DNA from: Nocardioides sp.
Lineage (GTDB): Bacteria > Actinomycetota > Actinomycetes > Propionibacteriales > Nocardioidaceae
Assembly (NCBI GenBank): GCA_020636915.1
Contig: JACJWV010000021.1
Coordinates: forward strand, 1 to 60,002
Direction of reading: 5' to 3'
DNA length: 60,002 bases
In this document: positions 1 to 8,600 of the stretch, in pieces
How the letters are laid out: each line of letters begins with the position of its first letter
Position numbering within the stretch: the first letter of the stretch is position 1
Translations under genes and position numbers: made by a program
Notes under the pieces: model-generated
Databases searched by the model: none
Told to the model about the DNA's origin: nothing
What the model saw: only the letters and a program-made list of their open reading frames with translations

Positions 1-524
1 AGTCGGCGTTCGGTCTCGACCGGGTCGTGCTCCTTGCGGGCCTTCTCGACCTGCCGGTCGATCTCCGCATACGAGCACCGCGCGGCCACGAAATAGAGAG
101 CCCGATCGACGGCCGCCGCACCGTCGGGCGGGAGGGACATAGTGGCTTGGGCGATGCGGCGGGCCTTCCACACCGCCACCTCCCCGGCCAGCACCCGCGC
201 CCAGATCCGCGGGAGCCGGTGCGCGAGTTCGACCGCGTCCCCCAGGTACCGGCGCCCGGAGTCGGTGGAGTGCCCGATCGCCAACGCAAACTCCGCGACC
301 GCGCCCTCGTCGATCGTGGGTGCGCCGTCGCCGGCGATCTCCAGCTCCCGCATCCCCCACTCGATGCTGGTGTCGACCTCCTCGCCCGGGTGGAGCTCGA
401 CCCATGCCACGGCCTGGAGGAGCAGCTCGACCTCCAGCCCGGTCATCGCGTCCCGGGTCGCCCGGGCAGCCGCGATCACCTGCTCCTCGCGGGTCGCGAT
501 CGTGGTGGTCGTGGTGCCGGGCAT
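1..524 (-). CDS. DUF222 / HNH endonuclease family protein, N-terminal part (runs off window start)
   Basis: The reverse strand reads open from ATG at 524 to the window edge, about 174 residues. The protein begins MPGTTTTTIATREEQVIAA and continues with helical sequence typical of the DUF222 domain (IDEGAVAEFALAIGHSTDSG, YLGDAVELAHRLPRIWARV, VWKARRIAQATMSLP). In this actinobacterial 13E12-like family an HNH nuclease motif lies near the C-terminus, which is outside the window, so catalytic residues cannot be checked. These genes are often multicopy and associated with mobile DNA. Upstream, at 561-593, there is a perfect hairpin whose loop side contains TTGTCCACA. Family assignment rests on the N-terminal domain only. 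Confidence 0.85.
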   Translation of the reverse strand, partial: MPGTTTTTIATREEQVIAAARATRDAMTGLEVELLLQAVAWVELHPGEEVDTSIEWGMRELEIAGDGAPTIDEGAVAEFALAIGHSTDSGRRYLGDAVELAHRLPRIWARVLAGEVAVWKARRIAQATMSLPPDGAAAVDRALYFVAARCSYAEIDRQVEKARKEHDPVETERR

Positions 525-870
525 AGGTCTACTCAAGCACTGGCCACCGACACTGATGGTGCTCAGAACCCTGTTGTCCACAGGGTTCTGAGCATCCCAA
601 GGGTAAAGAATTGGCTACAGCCCAGCGCGGGTGAGAAGTGTGGTCGATCGTCCGCACCAGGTGCGGACAGACAACCGCAAAGCCGGGAAGCAGCGCCAGC
701 CCGAGCGGCGCCGTACCCGCGTAGCCGGCCTGTCGGTCACAACCCGAAGCTGTCCGCAGCATGCCGACAGTCGACCGCGGGGTGGTTTCGAGGCTCAGGC
801 GCAGAGCGCCTTCGCACCTCAACCACCGCGCGACCCGCAGGACGCGCACAGTGCAGCGCGCCGTCGACGC
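525..870. other. 346-bp intergenic region
   Basis: No convincing ORF lies between the divergent start of the DUF222 gene and the 3' end of the desaturase gene. It holds the 561-593 hairpin and a second small hairpin at 650-668 (8-bp arms GTCCGCAC/GTGCGGAC, 3-nt loop). Nothing else is recognised. Confidence 0.6.
561..593. repeat. Perfect inverted repeat carrying a TTGTCCACA box
   Basis: Arms at 561-573 and 581-593 are perfect 13-bp reverse complements around a 7-nt loop. The 9-mer TTGTCCACA (574-582), identical to the high-GC DnaA-box consensus, covers the loop and the first two bases of the right arm. It ends 50-58 nt upstream of the DUF222 gene start, so it may be regulatory rather than a terminator. 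Confidence 0.8.
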
Positions 871-2034
871 TCAGGCGCGGACGAGCCGGCGCAGCTGCGG
901 CACCAGGTTGCGGCGGTTGGTCTCGGCCAGCCAGCCGTTGGGCAGCGACAGGCGGATGACCTTGTGCCAGGCGCTGGCGACCTGACGCACCAGGGGCCGC
1001 GAGTTGTAGGGCAGCTCGAAGCGTTCGAAGACCGCCCGCACGCGCGGGGCGATCTCGGCGTACCTGTTGCTCGGCAGGTCGGGGAAGACGTGGTGCTCGA
1101 TCTGGTGGGAGAGGTTCCCCGTCATCAGGTGGACCAGCCGGGGACCGGAGATGTTCGCCGACCCGAGCATCTGCCGCAGGTACCACTGGCCGCGGCTCTC
1201 GTGCTCGGGCAGCGCCTCCTGCTCGAAGGTCGAGACCCCCTCGGGGAAGTGGCCGCACATGATGACCGAGTGGCTCCACAGGTTGCGGAGCAGGTTGGCG
1301 GTCGCGTTCGCGGCGAGCGTGGAGCGCCAGGCCCGGCCCGAGAGCGCCGGGTAGACCACGAAGTCCTTGGTGACCTGACGACGCACCTTGGCCAGCGCAA
1401 GCCTCACCTCGGCCTTCTTCTCCGGATCCAGCTTCCGCTTCTCGCTCAGGCTGTCGCCGAGGTCGAGGTCGAACAGGGTGATGCCGTACTCGAAGATGCA
1501 GGCCGTCACGAAGTTCAGGGCCGGCTGGAGCAGGTGCCGCGGCGCCCACTCCTGGGCCTCGTCGACGCGCATGATCCCGTAGCCGAGGTCGTTGTCCTTG
1601 CCGAGCACGTTGGTGTAGAGGTGGTGGGTCTCGTTGTGGGCACGCTTCCACTGCACGGCCGGGGACGTGTGGTCCCACTCCCAGGTGGTCGAGTGGATCT
1701 TCGGGTCGCGCATCCAGTCCCACTGCCCGTGCAGGACGTTGTGCCCGATCTCCATGTTGTCGAGCACCTTGGCGACCGCGAGACCGGCGGTCCCGACCAG
1801 CCATGGCACCCGCCGGCGGCTCGCGAGCAGCACCGCCCGGCTGCCGAGCTCGATGATCCGCTGGACCTTCACCAGGCGGCGGATGTACGCCGCGTCGCGG
1901 TCACCGCGCGCGTCGAGCACCTCCTGGCGGATGGCGTCGAGCTCGCGCCCGAGCAGGTCCAGGTCGGCGGCCGTGAGCCCTCCGACGGCGTCCGGTCGCA
2001 CCCTCTCGAGGGTCGCCGACGTGTTCCCAGCCAT
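871..2034 (-). CDS. Membrane fatty acid desaturase
   Basis: The protein has 387 aa and belongs to the di-iron membrane desaturase family, which introduces double bonds into acyl chains at the membrane face using O2 and electron donors. All three histidine boxes are visible: HNVLH at about residues 98-102, HNETHH at 133-138, and HQIEHH near residue 317. The last box has the QxxHH form typical of front-end and acyl-lipid desaturases. Start ATG 2034 gives MAGNTSATLERVRPD; the frame stays open upstream but has no conserved content there. No ferredoxin or reductase gene lies nearby. The gene is monocistronic or transcribed after the solute-binding protein gene (44-bp gap). Substrate and regioselectivity cannot be read from the sequence. 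Confidence 0.9.
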   Translation of the reverse strand: MAGNTSATLERVRPDAVGGLTAADLDLLGRELDAIRQEVLDARGDRDAAYIRRLVKVQRIIELGSRAVLLASRRRVPWLVGTAGLAVAKVLDNMEIGHNVLHGQWDWMRDPKIHSTTWEWDHTSPAVQWKRAHNETHHLYTNVLGKDNDLGYGIMRVDEAQEWAPRHLLQPALNFVTACIFEYGITLFDLDLGDSLSEKRKLDPEKKAEVRLALAKVRRQVTKDFVVYPALSGRAWRSTLAANATANLLRNLWSHSVIMCGHFPEGVSTFEQEALPEHESRGQWYLRQMLGSANISGPRLVHLMTGNLSHQIEHHVFPDLPSNRYAEIAPRVRAVFERFELPYNSRPLVRQVASAWHKVIRLSLPNGWLAETNRRNLVPQLRRLVRA

Positions 2035-2078
2035 GCTGCAAGGTACCCACTGCGGGCAACCCCGCACCTGGCGACCCC

Positions 2079-3503
2079 TCAGCCGCCCGACGACCCCGAC
2101 GCCCCCGGGGAGGTCGAGGGACTCGAGGACGGGCTGGACGACGGGCTGGCCGAGGGCGTGTACGTCGGGTCGAGGATCGGCCGGGAGGTCTCGTCGATGC
2201 GCTGGGTGACCGTGTCGAGGTCGAGGGTGCCCGAGCCGTAGAGGAGCTCGCGCAGGTCCGGCTCCACGGCCTCCTCGAGGCGGCCGAGGTCGTCGATCAG
2301 CGGGCCGTAGTCCATCGAGCGCACCGCGGAGTTGAAGACCGCCGAGTGCTCGGGCTGGCGCCCCGGCTGCAGGAACGTGTCGCTGAGCGCCACCTCGAGG
2401 TTTGCCGGAGCGAGGTAGCCCGTGCGCGTCACCCGTGTGACGGCCTCCACCGAGAGCTCGTCGGCGAGGAAGTCCGCGGCCGCGGGCGTGCTCGCGGCCT
2501 TCCTGGACAGGCACAGCCCGCTGACGTCACCGACGGTCGCGGAGCTGTCGAGCACCGGCATCGGCAGCACGTCCCACTCCAGGCCCGGGACGAGCCGCAG
2601 CTGCGGGACCAGCGAGCGGTAGCCCGCGATCATGCCGAGCCGCCCCTGCTCGAACCACTTCAGCGCCGACTGCTGCGCCTGCTCCCGCTCGTCGAGGGTG
2701 ACCTTCGGGTCGCGCAGCACCTCCAGGGTGCGCTCGAGCGCCGCCTGCGAGTCGTCGCTGGCGAAGCTCAGGGACGTGGGGTCCGTGCCATCGTCGAAGA
2801 CCGACCCACCTCCCGACTCGATGAACGGGGCCAGTCCCGGCAGCGTCGCGTCGACATGGACGCCCTTGGTGCCGCGCGCCGGCCGGCTCGCGAACTTCGC
2901 CGCCGCCGCGAACTGGTCGAACGACCACGACGTCGCGTCGGGCTCGGGCGCGTCGAGACCGCGCTTGCGCATCCGGTCGAAGTTCACCAGGTGCTTGTTG
3001 TAGTAGACGACCATCGGGGACACGCCGTACGGCATGCACTGCAGCCGGGCGTCGGCACTGAACGCCTGGAGGGCCTCGCGGGAGTAGCCGTCGCCGAAGT
3101 CGATCCCGCGCTCGTCGAGCAGCTCGTCGACCGGCTGGGTGAGCTCCTGGTCCAGCAGCCACCGCAGGTCGGTGCGCGAGGTCAGGAAGACGTCGGGCAG
3201 CTCGCTGGTGCCGGACTCCACCGCCTCGCGGAACTCCTCGTGCGTCGACCACACGCGGAGGTGGACCTCGGGGCCCTCGGAGAAGGCGTTCCACTCCTCG
3301 ACGGTGGACCGGAACGCCGCGGTCTCCGACCGGGGGCCGTAGACGCCGAAGGTCAGGTGGGTGACCGGTGCCGGGGACGTCGACGACGGCCGGGGCGTCG
3401 GCCGCGCCGGGTCGCTGTCGCTCGTGCAGGCGACCGCGGCCGGCACCAGCCCCAGCAGGCACACGGCTCCGACCGCCGTACGGCGGGCCCGGCTCGCCCT
3501 CAC
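2079..3503 (-). CDS. ABC-type sugar solute-binding lipoprotein (orphan)
   Basis: This 474-aa protein starts with a lipoprotein signal (RRTAVGAVCLLGLVPAAVAC), so the mature protein would be lipidated at that Cys on the outer membrane face. The body resembles family-1 extracellular solute-binding proteins (THLTFGVYGP at the start, MPYGVSPMVVYYNKHLV in the middle, LCLSRKAASTPAAADFLADE later). The C-terminus is a Ser/Pro-rich tail. GTG at 3503 is preferred over upstream in-frame codons because AGGAGG lies 8 nt before it. No permease or ATPase gene is adjacent, so it is an orphan binding protein. The ligand is unknown; a sugar is inferred from the family. Confidence 0.85.
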   Translation of the reverse strand: MRASRARRTAVGAVCLLGLVPAAVACTSDSDPARPTPRPSSTSPAPVTHLTFGVYGPRSETAAFRSTVEEWNAFSEGPEVHLRVWSTHEEFREAVESGTSELPDVFLTSRTDLRWLLDQELTQPVDELLDERGIDFGDGYSREALQAFSADARLQCMPYGVSPMVVYYNKHLVNFDRMRKRGLDAPEPDATSWSFDQFAAAAKFASRPARGTKGVHVDATLPGLAPFIESGGGSVFDDGTDPTSLSFASDDSQAALERTLEVLRDPKVTLDEREQAQQSALKWFEQGRLGMIAGYRSLVPQLRLVPGLEWDVLPMPVLDSSATVGDVSGLCLSRKAASTPAAADFLADELSVEAVTRVTRTGYLAPANLEVALSDTFLQPGRQPEHSAVFNSAVRSMDYGPLIDDLGRLEEAVEPDLRELLYGSGTLDLDTVTQRIDETSRPILDPTYTPSASPSSSPSSSPSTSPGASGSSGG

Positions 3504-3604
3504 TGTCGATCCTCCTCGTCCCCGGACAACGTGCAGCACCCGGGCACGTCCGGGCGGGGCCACCCTACCGAGTGTCGCGACACGGCCCGGGGCCCGTCGG
3601 TCCC

Positions 3605-3610
3605 TACGAT
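3605..3610 (+). promoter_or_regulatory. Leaderless-type -10 (TACGAT)
   Basis: TACGAT ends 7 nt before ATG 3618, so transcription would start at or next to the start codon. Confidence 0.55.
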
Positions 3611-3617
3611 GGCGCGC

Positions 3618-4391
3618 ATGACTCGGGTCACCCTCGCGCTGCTGCTGGCCGGGATCGTGACCCTCGGGGGCTGCGGCTCGGACGACGCCGGACCGTCCGC
3701 GGGTGCGGCCGCCACCGACAGCCCGCGCTCGCGGCCCTCCGCGTCGGCACCTGCGTCGGCACCTACCTCGTCATCGACACCGTCGCCGACACCGGCGCCG
3801 ACGTCCTCGTCCGCCTCGACGACCGCTCCGACCCGCTCACCCGCTCTCGCAGCACGCCGCCACGGTCACCGGAAGGCGGGCGAGCTCGCACCGCTCTCCC
3901 GCTCCGCCGAGACGCACCTGCTCGACGCCGACCGCCTGCCCACGGTCGGCGGCCGCGCGTGGGACGTCACGGCCGACGCACCCGCAGGCAGGGTCGGCGC
4001 GTGCCAGAAGACCGACCTCGCGACGATCGGCGCCACCGCGGCGGCGAGCCGCTCCTTCCGAGCCGCCGACGGCGTCACTGCCACCCAGGTCGTCGCCCGG
4101 TTCGCCGACGCGAAGTCCGCCTGGCGGGCCCACCAGGTGCTCGTGGCGTGGCGGGACGACTGCGAGTCCCGCGTCGACGGCGCCTCGGTCGGCCCGCTGC
4201 GGCCGGTGACGGTGACGACCGGGACCGGCGACAGCTACCGCGGCCGGTTCGCGGCGCGGGAGGCCGGGCTGGGCGTGCTGAGGACGGGCAGCTATCTCAC
4301 GCTGGTCGAGGTGTCCGCACGTGGGGCGGGCTACCCGACGTCCTGGGACCCGACCCGGGTCGCCGTCCGCCGCATCGCCCGCACGTTCTAG
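3618..4391 (+). CDS. Small secreted lipoprotein of unknown function
   Basis: The protein has 257 aa. Its N-terminus MTRVTLALLLAGIVTLGGC is a lipoprotein signal with lipobox LGGC. A long Ser/Thr/Pro/Ala linker follows (about residues 25-75). The remaining globular domain contains two cysteines (GACQKTD and WRDDCESR), which could form a disulfide. It resembles small sensor-type lipoproteins of actinobacteria, but no family is confidently recognised. An ATG three codons upstream (3609) is in frame; 3618 is preferred because TACGAT lies 7 nt before it. The stop overlaps the stop of the convergent PemK/MazF gene through the palindrome CTAG. Confidence 0.75.
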   Translation: MTRVTLALLLAGIVTLGGCGSDDAGPSAGAAATDSPRSRPSASAPASAPTSSSTPSPTPAPTSSSASTTAPTRSPALAARRHGHRKAGELAPLSRSAETHLLDADRLPTVGGRAWDVTADAPAGRVGACQKTDLATIGATAAASRSFRAADGVTATQVVARFADAKSAWRAHQVLVAWRDDCESRVDGASVGPLRPVTVTTGTGDSYRGRFAAREAGLGVLRTGSYLTLVEVSARGAGYPTSWDPTRVAVRRIARTF

Positions 4392-4843
4392 CCGTCCTGG
4401 GCGAACGTGCCCTGCGCGCGGGCCGCGGCCACGACCCGGTCGAAGACCGCGCGGTCGAGCGCCGCACCCTCGCGGCGCACCCCGGCGACCGTCAGCTCGA
4501 GCAGCCGGTCCAGCCGGACCTCGCTGGGGCGGCGCTCGCGGTCCCACCCGCCCACGCCGACGTCCATCCAGTGCCGCCCCCAGCGGGCCTCCTGGGCGGC
4601 GTCGCGGTCGTGGTCCTTGCTGGTGAGCATCAGGCCGAGCAGCCGGTCCCCGTCCCGCCCGACGAGCAGCACCGGGCGGTCCTTGCCGCGGCTGGGGTCG
4701 TCCTCGTAGGCGACCCACGCCCACACCACCTCGCCGGGGTCCGGACGGCCGTCCGCGACCGGCGCGTACGAGATGCCCGAGCCCGGGCGGTCGCTGGGAC
4801 CGGCCGGAGGACGGCGGCGGAAGAGGCGGCGCAGCGATCGCAT
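4388..4843 (-). CDS. PemK/MazF-family toxin-like protein
   Basis: The protein has 151 aa. After a basic N-terminus (MRSLRRLFRRRPPAG), the core DPGEVVWAWVAYEDDPSRGKDRPVLLVGRDG matches the PemK/MazF mRNA-interferase fold (PG-vVW ... KpRPvLVig), followed by LLGLMLTSKDHD. In this family the R/K-RPVL segment and a downstream Thr/Ser form the RNase active site. No antitoxin gene lies on either side, so this is a solitary member as often seen in Nocardioidaceae; it may be housekeeping rather than a toxin. TAGCCT ends 7 nt before ATG 4843, consistent with a leaderless transcript. Confidence 0.8.
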   Translation of the reverse strand: MRSLRRLFRRRPPAGPSDRPGSGISYAPVADGRPDPGEVVWAWVAYEDDPSRGKDRPVLLVGRDGDRLLGLMLTSKDHDRDAAQEARWGRHWMDVGVGGWDRERRPSEVRLDRLLELTVAGVRREGAALDRAVFDRVVAAARAQGTFAQDG

Positions 4844-4850
4844 GGCCCCC

Positions 4851-4856
4851 AGGCTA
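4851..4856 (-). promoter_or_regulatory. Leaderless-type -10 (TAGCCT)
   Basis: On the minus strand TAGCCT lies 7 nt before the ATG at 4843. Confidence 0.55.
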
Positions 4857-4873
4857 GGCCCGGGGCCAGAAGA

Positions 4874-4967
4874 GAGAAGCACGTCGGACCGGGAGCGCCT
4901 CACGGCGCGTGGCCGCTCGTAGCGGCTGATGTTGGGACCCGGGGCTGCCGCGGCCCGACGTGCTCTC
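4874..4967. other. Candidate multi-branched structured element
   Basis: Perfect 10-bp arms (4878-4887 with 4955-4964) enclose a second helix (4889-4893 with 4938-4942) and two internal hairpins: GCGCC/GGCGC at 4895-4908 and GCCGCT/AGCGGC at 4912-4926. It lies between two minus-strand genes. No U-tract follows on either strand. It could be a small RNA, a processed leader or a REP-like element. Confidence 0.4.
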
Positions 4968-4982
4968 GCAGAGTTTAACGCC

Positions 4983-5579
4983 TCACCCCAGGCCGTGGGC
5001 GAGCTCCGCGTGTCCTGCCGCCTCGAGCTGCTCGGACAGCACGAGCATCCGCTGCACCTCGGCGTCGGTCGGCCCGTTGAGCGAGGCCCGCCCGGTCGCG
5101 ACGACGCGGGCGAAGGCCGCCGCCCGCAGCAGCACGTCCGCGAAGTCGCTCCCCGCGATCCCGCGCAGCACCTCGTCGATCATCGCCTTGAGCTGCTCGG
5201 GCCCTGGCGGGTCGGCCACCCCCGCGACGACGCGCGCTACCTGCGCGCTGCGGCGCCCGGCCTCGAACTCGCGCGACACGCCGACCGGGTCGGCGTACAC
5301 CCACGAGCGCAGGAGGTAGAGCCGCCACAAGCAGCCGGCCAGGGAGTCCGCGGGCGCCCCCGCCCACACCTCTGCGATCGTCTCGATGCCCTCGGTGTCG
5401 GCCAGGTGCAGGAGCCGGTCGGCGACCTCGGAGTCGCCGGAGTCACGCGCTCCTCTGACCAGCAGCACCGCGGCGCGGTCGGCCGCCTCGCTGACCAGCG
5501 CCGGGTCGGCCCCGCCCAGGAGACCCTCGAAGTACAGGCTCCCCGGGGTCATCGGGCGGTGGTGGCGGCGCTCGGTCAC
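4983..5579 (-). CDS. Conserved hypothetical protein
   Basis: This 198-aa soluble, mainly helical protein (MTERRHHRPMTPGSLYFEGLLGGADPAL...) has no signal peptide or membrane segment. The family is not recognised. Ala- and Leu-rich helices (EAADRAAVLLVRGARD, LLRAAAFARVVATGRASL) suggest an all-alpha fold. The GTG start at 5579 is supported by TAGCCT ending 6 nt upstream. It is transcribed in the same direction as the upstream hrpA, 22 bp after the hrpA stop, but probably has its own promoter inside that gap. Function unknown. Confidence 0.7.
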   Translation of the reverse strand: MTERRHHRPMTPGSLYFEGLLGGADPALVSEAADRAAVLLVRGARDSGDSEVADRLLHLADTEGIETIAEVWAGAPADSLAGCLWRLYLLRSWVYADPVGVSREFEAGRRSAQVARVVAGVADPPGPEQLKAMIDEVLRGIAGSDFADVLLRAAAFARVVATGRASLNGPTDAEVQRMLVLSEQLEAAGHAELAHGLG

Positions 5580-5585
5580 AGAGCC

Positions 5586-5591
5586 AGGCTA
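5586..5591 (-). promoter_or_regulatory. Leaderless-type -10 (TAGCCT)
   Basis: Minus-strand TAGCCT, 6 nt before GTG 5579, located in the short gap after the hrpA stop codon. Confidence 0.55.
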
Positions 5592-5601
5592 CGGCGCCGG
5601 C

Positions 5602-8600
5602 CTACGTGGCGAGCGCACGTCGGATGCGCTGGTCGCTGACGGGCGTGGGCGTGCCGAGCTGCTGGGCCCACAGCGAGACGCGGTACTCCTCGAGCATCCA
5701 CCGCACCTGCCGCAGCCGCTCCCCCGGCGGCCTGCCCTCGGGCAGCGCCTCGACCCGGTGGAGGTAGGCGTCCTGCACGTCGGCGACCTGGTCCATCAGC
5801 TGCCGGTCGCGGGCGACGTGGTCGGGCAGCCGCTCGCGCCGCTGCTCCAGCGCCGCGAGGTAGGTCGGGTAGCGGCGCAGCTGGGTGACCCCGGCCTCGC
5901 CGACGAAGCCACGGTGCACGAGGCGGGCCAGCTGGGCCCGCATGTCCGTGAGGGCCGGCAGCATCATCATGTCGGCGCGCCCGCTGACGCTCTTCTCCGC
6001 CCGCCGCCACGCGTCCAGCACCCGCACCACGTCGGCCATCACCGCGCGCAGGTGGGCCTCGAGGTCGCGGCCGGCCTCGGTCCGCAGGGCCAGGTACGAC
6101 GCCTCGTCGCGCACCGGCGGTCGAGCGTCCACCGCGGCCCCCACGACCGCGGCCCGGCAGTCCTCGAGCAGCTCGCCGACCGAGGGGTACGGCGACCCCG
6201 CGAGCCCGAGCTTCTCGACGTTGGTGAGCCCGTCGAGCACCCGCTTCACCGGTGAGTCGAGCTCGAGGAGCAGCAGCCGTCGTACTCCCAGCCGGTGGCG
6301 TGCCTCGGCCTCGTCGGCGGACCCGAAGACCTGCAACCCGACGGTGGCGCCCTCGTCCACCAGGGCCGGGAAGGCCTGGACCTCGTGGCCGGCGCGGTGC
6401 TGGCGGAACGACGCCTCGACCTCGCCGAAGACCCACGACGTCTCGCCGGTCCGAGCCAACCCGCTCTCGGTGGCGACCTCGCGCATGGCCTGGGCGAACC
6501 TCGGCCGCAGCGGCTCCTTGAGCGCCTCGAGGTCCTTGCCGCGCGCCTGCTCGCGACCGTCCTCGTCGACGACGCGGTACGTCGGTCGCAGGTGCTCGGC
6601 GACCTTCGACCAGTCCCAGGCCTCCCGGGGGACGACGACGCCGGTCGTCGAGCGGCACCACCGCTCGAGCGCGTCGAGCAGCGGCTCCTCGCCCGGCGGG
6701 ACGGCCGCCAGGAACTCGCGCGCCCGGTTGGGCGCCGGCACGAAGCTCACCCTCAGGTTCTTCGGCAGGCTGCGGATCAGGCTGGTGACCAGCTCCTCGC
6801 GCAGGCCCGGGACGTTCCAGGAGAAGTCGTCGGCCTCGACCCGGTTGAGCGTGGCGACGGGGACGTCGATCGTGAGGCCGTCGTCGGCCGCTCCGGGCTC
6901 GAAGTGGTAGCTGATCGGGAACGTGAGGCCGCCCTCGTCGGGACCCGAGACCGCCCACTGCTCGGGGTAGTCGGCCTCGCTGACCTCGTCGGCCGTGTCG
7001 CGGGTGAGCATCGCCGGGTCGAAGGTGAGCAGGCGGCCGTTGCGCTGCCGCTCCTGCTTCCACCAGCTGTCGAAGTGCGCGCCGCTGACGACCTCCGCCG
7101 GGACCCGCTGGTCGTAGAAGTCGAACAGCGTGTCCTCGTCGACGACGATGTCGTGCCGGCGGGCCCGGTGCTCGAGCTCCTCGGCCTCCTCGAGCAGCCT
7201 CCTGTTGGTCTCGAGGAACCGGTGCCGGCCCTGCTCGGACGCCGCCCACTCCCCCTGCACGAGCGCGTGCCGGATGAAGAGCTCGCGGGCGAGCGGGGCA
7301 TCCACCTTGCCGTAGGAGACGAGACGGTCGGCGACCAGCGGGACGCCGTACAGCGTGACCCGCTCGTGGGCCATCACCGATGCCCGCTTCTTGCTCCAGT
7401 GCGGCTCGCTGTAGGTCCGCTTCACCAGGTCGCGGCCCAGCCGCTCGGCCCACTCGGGCTTGATGGCGGCGTTCTGCCGCGCCCACAGGCGGCTGGTCTC
7501 CACGAGCTCGCCGGCCATCACGAACTGCGGGTTCTTCCGGTGCAGCCCGCTGCCGGGGAAGATCGCGAATCGCGCGCCGCGGGCGCCGAGGTACTCGCGC
7601 GGTCCGCGGCGGCGCTCGGTGGTCGAGCCTCGCTCCTCGAGCATGCCGATGTGGCTGAGCAGCCCGGACAGCAGCGCCTGGTGGATGCCGTCGGCGTCGG
7701 GCGCGTCCGCGGGGCGGCCGACCGAGATGCCCATCTCCTTGCAGACCTGGCGCAGCTGGGACTCGAAGTCCTGCCACTCCCGCACCCGCAGGTAGTGGAG
7801 GAACTCGCGCTTGCACATCCGGCGGAACGCCGAGCCCGAGAGCTCGCGCTGCTGCTCGCGCAGGTAGCGCCACAGGTTGAGCAGGGTCAGGAAGTCGCTC
7901 CCGTCGGCCTTGAAGCGCGCGTGCTGCTGGTCGGCCTGCGCCTGCTCCTTCGGGTGGTCCGCGCCGGGCCGCTCACGCGGGTCCTGCAGGGACAGCGCGG
8001 CCGCGATCACGATCACCTCGCGCACGCACCCGAGCCGCTCGGCCTCGAGAATCATCCGGGCCAGCCGGGGATCGATGGGCAACCGGGCGAGGCGGGTGCC
8101 GACCCGGGTCAGGCGCGGGCCCCGGCCCTGCGAGGGCGCCAGCGCCCCGAGCTCCTCGAGCAGCTGGACGCCGGACTGGACGTTGCGCCGGTCGGGCGGC
8201 TCGACGAACGGGAAACGGGCCATGTCGCCCAGGCCGAGCGAGGCCATCTGCAGGATGACGCTGGCCAGGTTGGTGCGCAGGATCTCGGGGTCGGTGAACT
8301 CCGCGCGGCCCTCGAAGTCCTCCTCGGAGTAGAGCCGGATCGCGATGCCCGCCTCCACCCGGCCGCACCGGCCCGAGCGCTGGTTGGCCGACGCCTGGCT
8401 GATCGGCTCGATCGGCAGCCGCTGGACCTTCGTGCGCGTGGAGTAGCGGCTGATCCGCGCGACACCGGTGTCGACGACGTACCGGATCCCGGGCACGGTC
8501 AGCGACGTCTCCGCGACGTTGGTGGCGAGCACGATCCGCCGCGTCGCGTTGCCGTGCGAGGAGAAGACGCGGTGCTGCTCGGCGGCCGAGAGCCGCGAGT

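Noticed and set aside
574..582. Replication origin
   Set aside because: Only single DnaA-like boxes occur, far apart, with no dnaA, dnaN or AT-rich unwinding region.
2346..4391. 681-codon open frame ending as the 3618-4391 lipoprotein
   Set aside because: The upstream portion is antisense to the solute-binding protein gene; the lipoprotein signal peptide starts at 3618.
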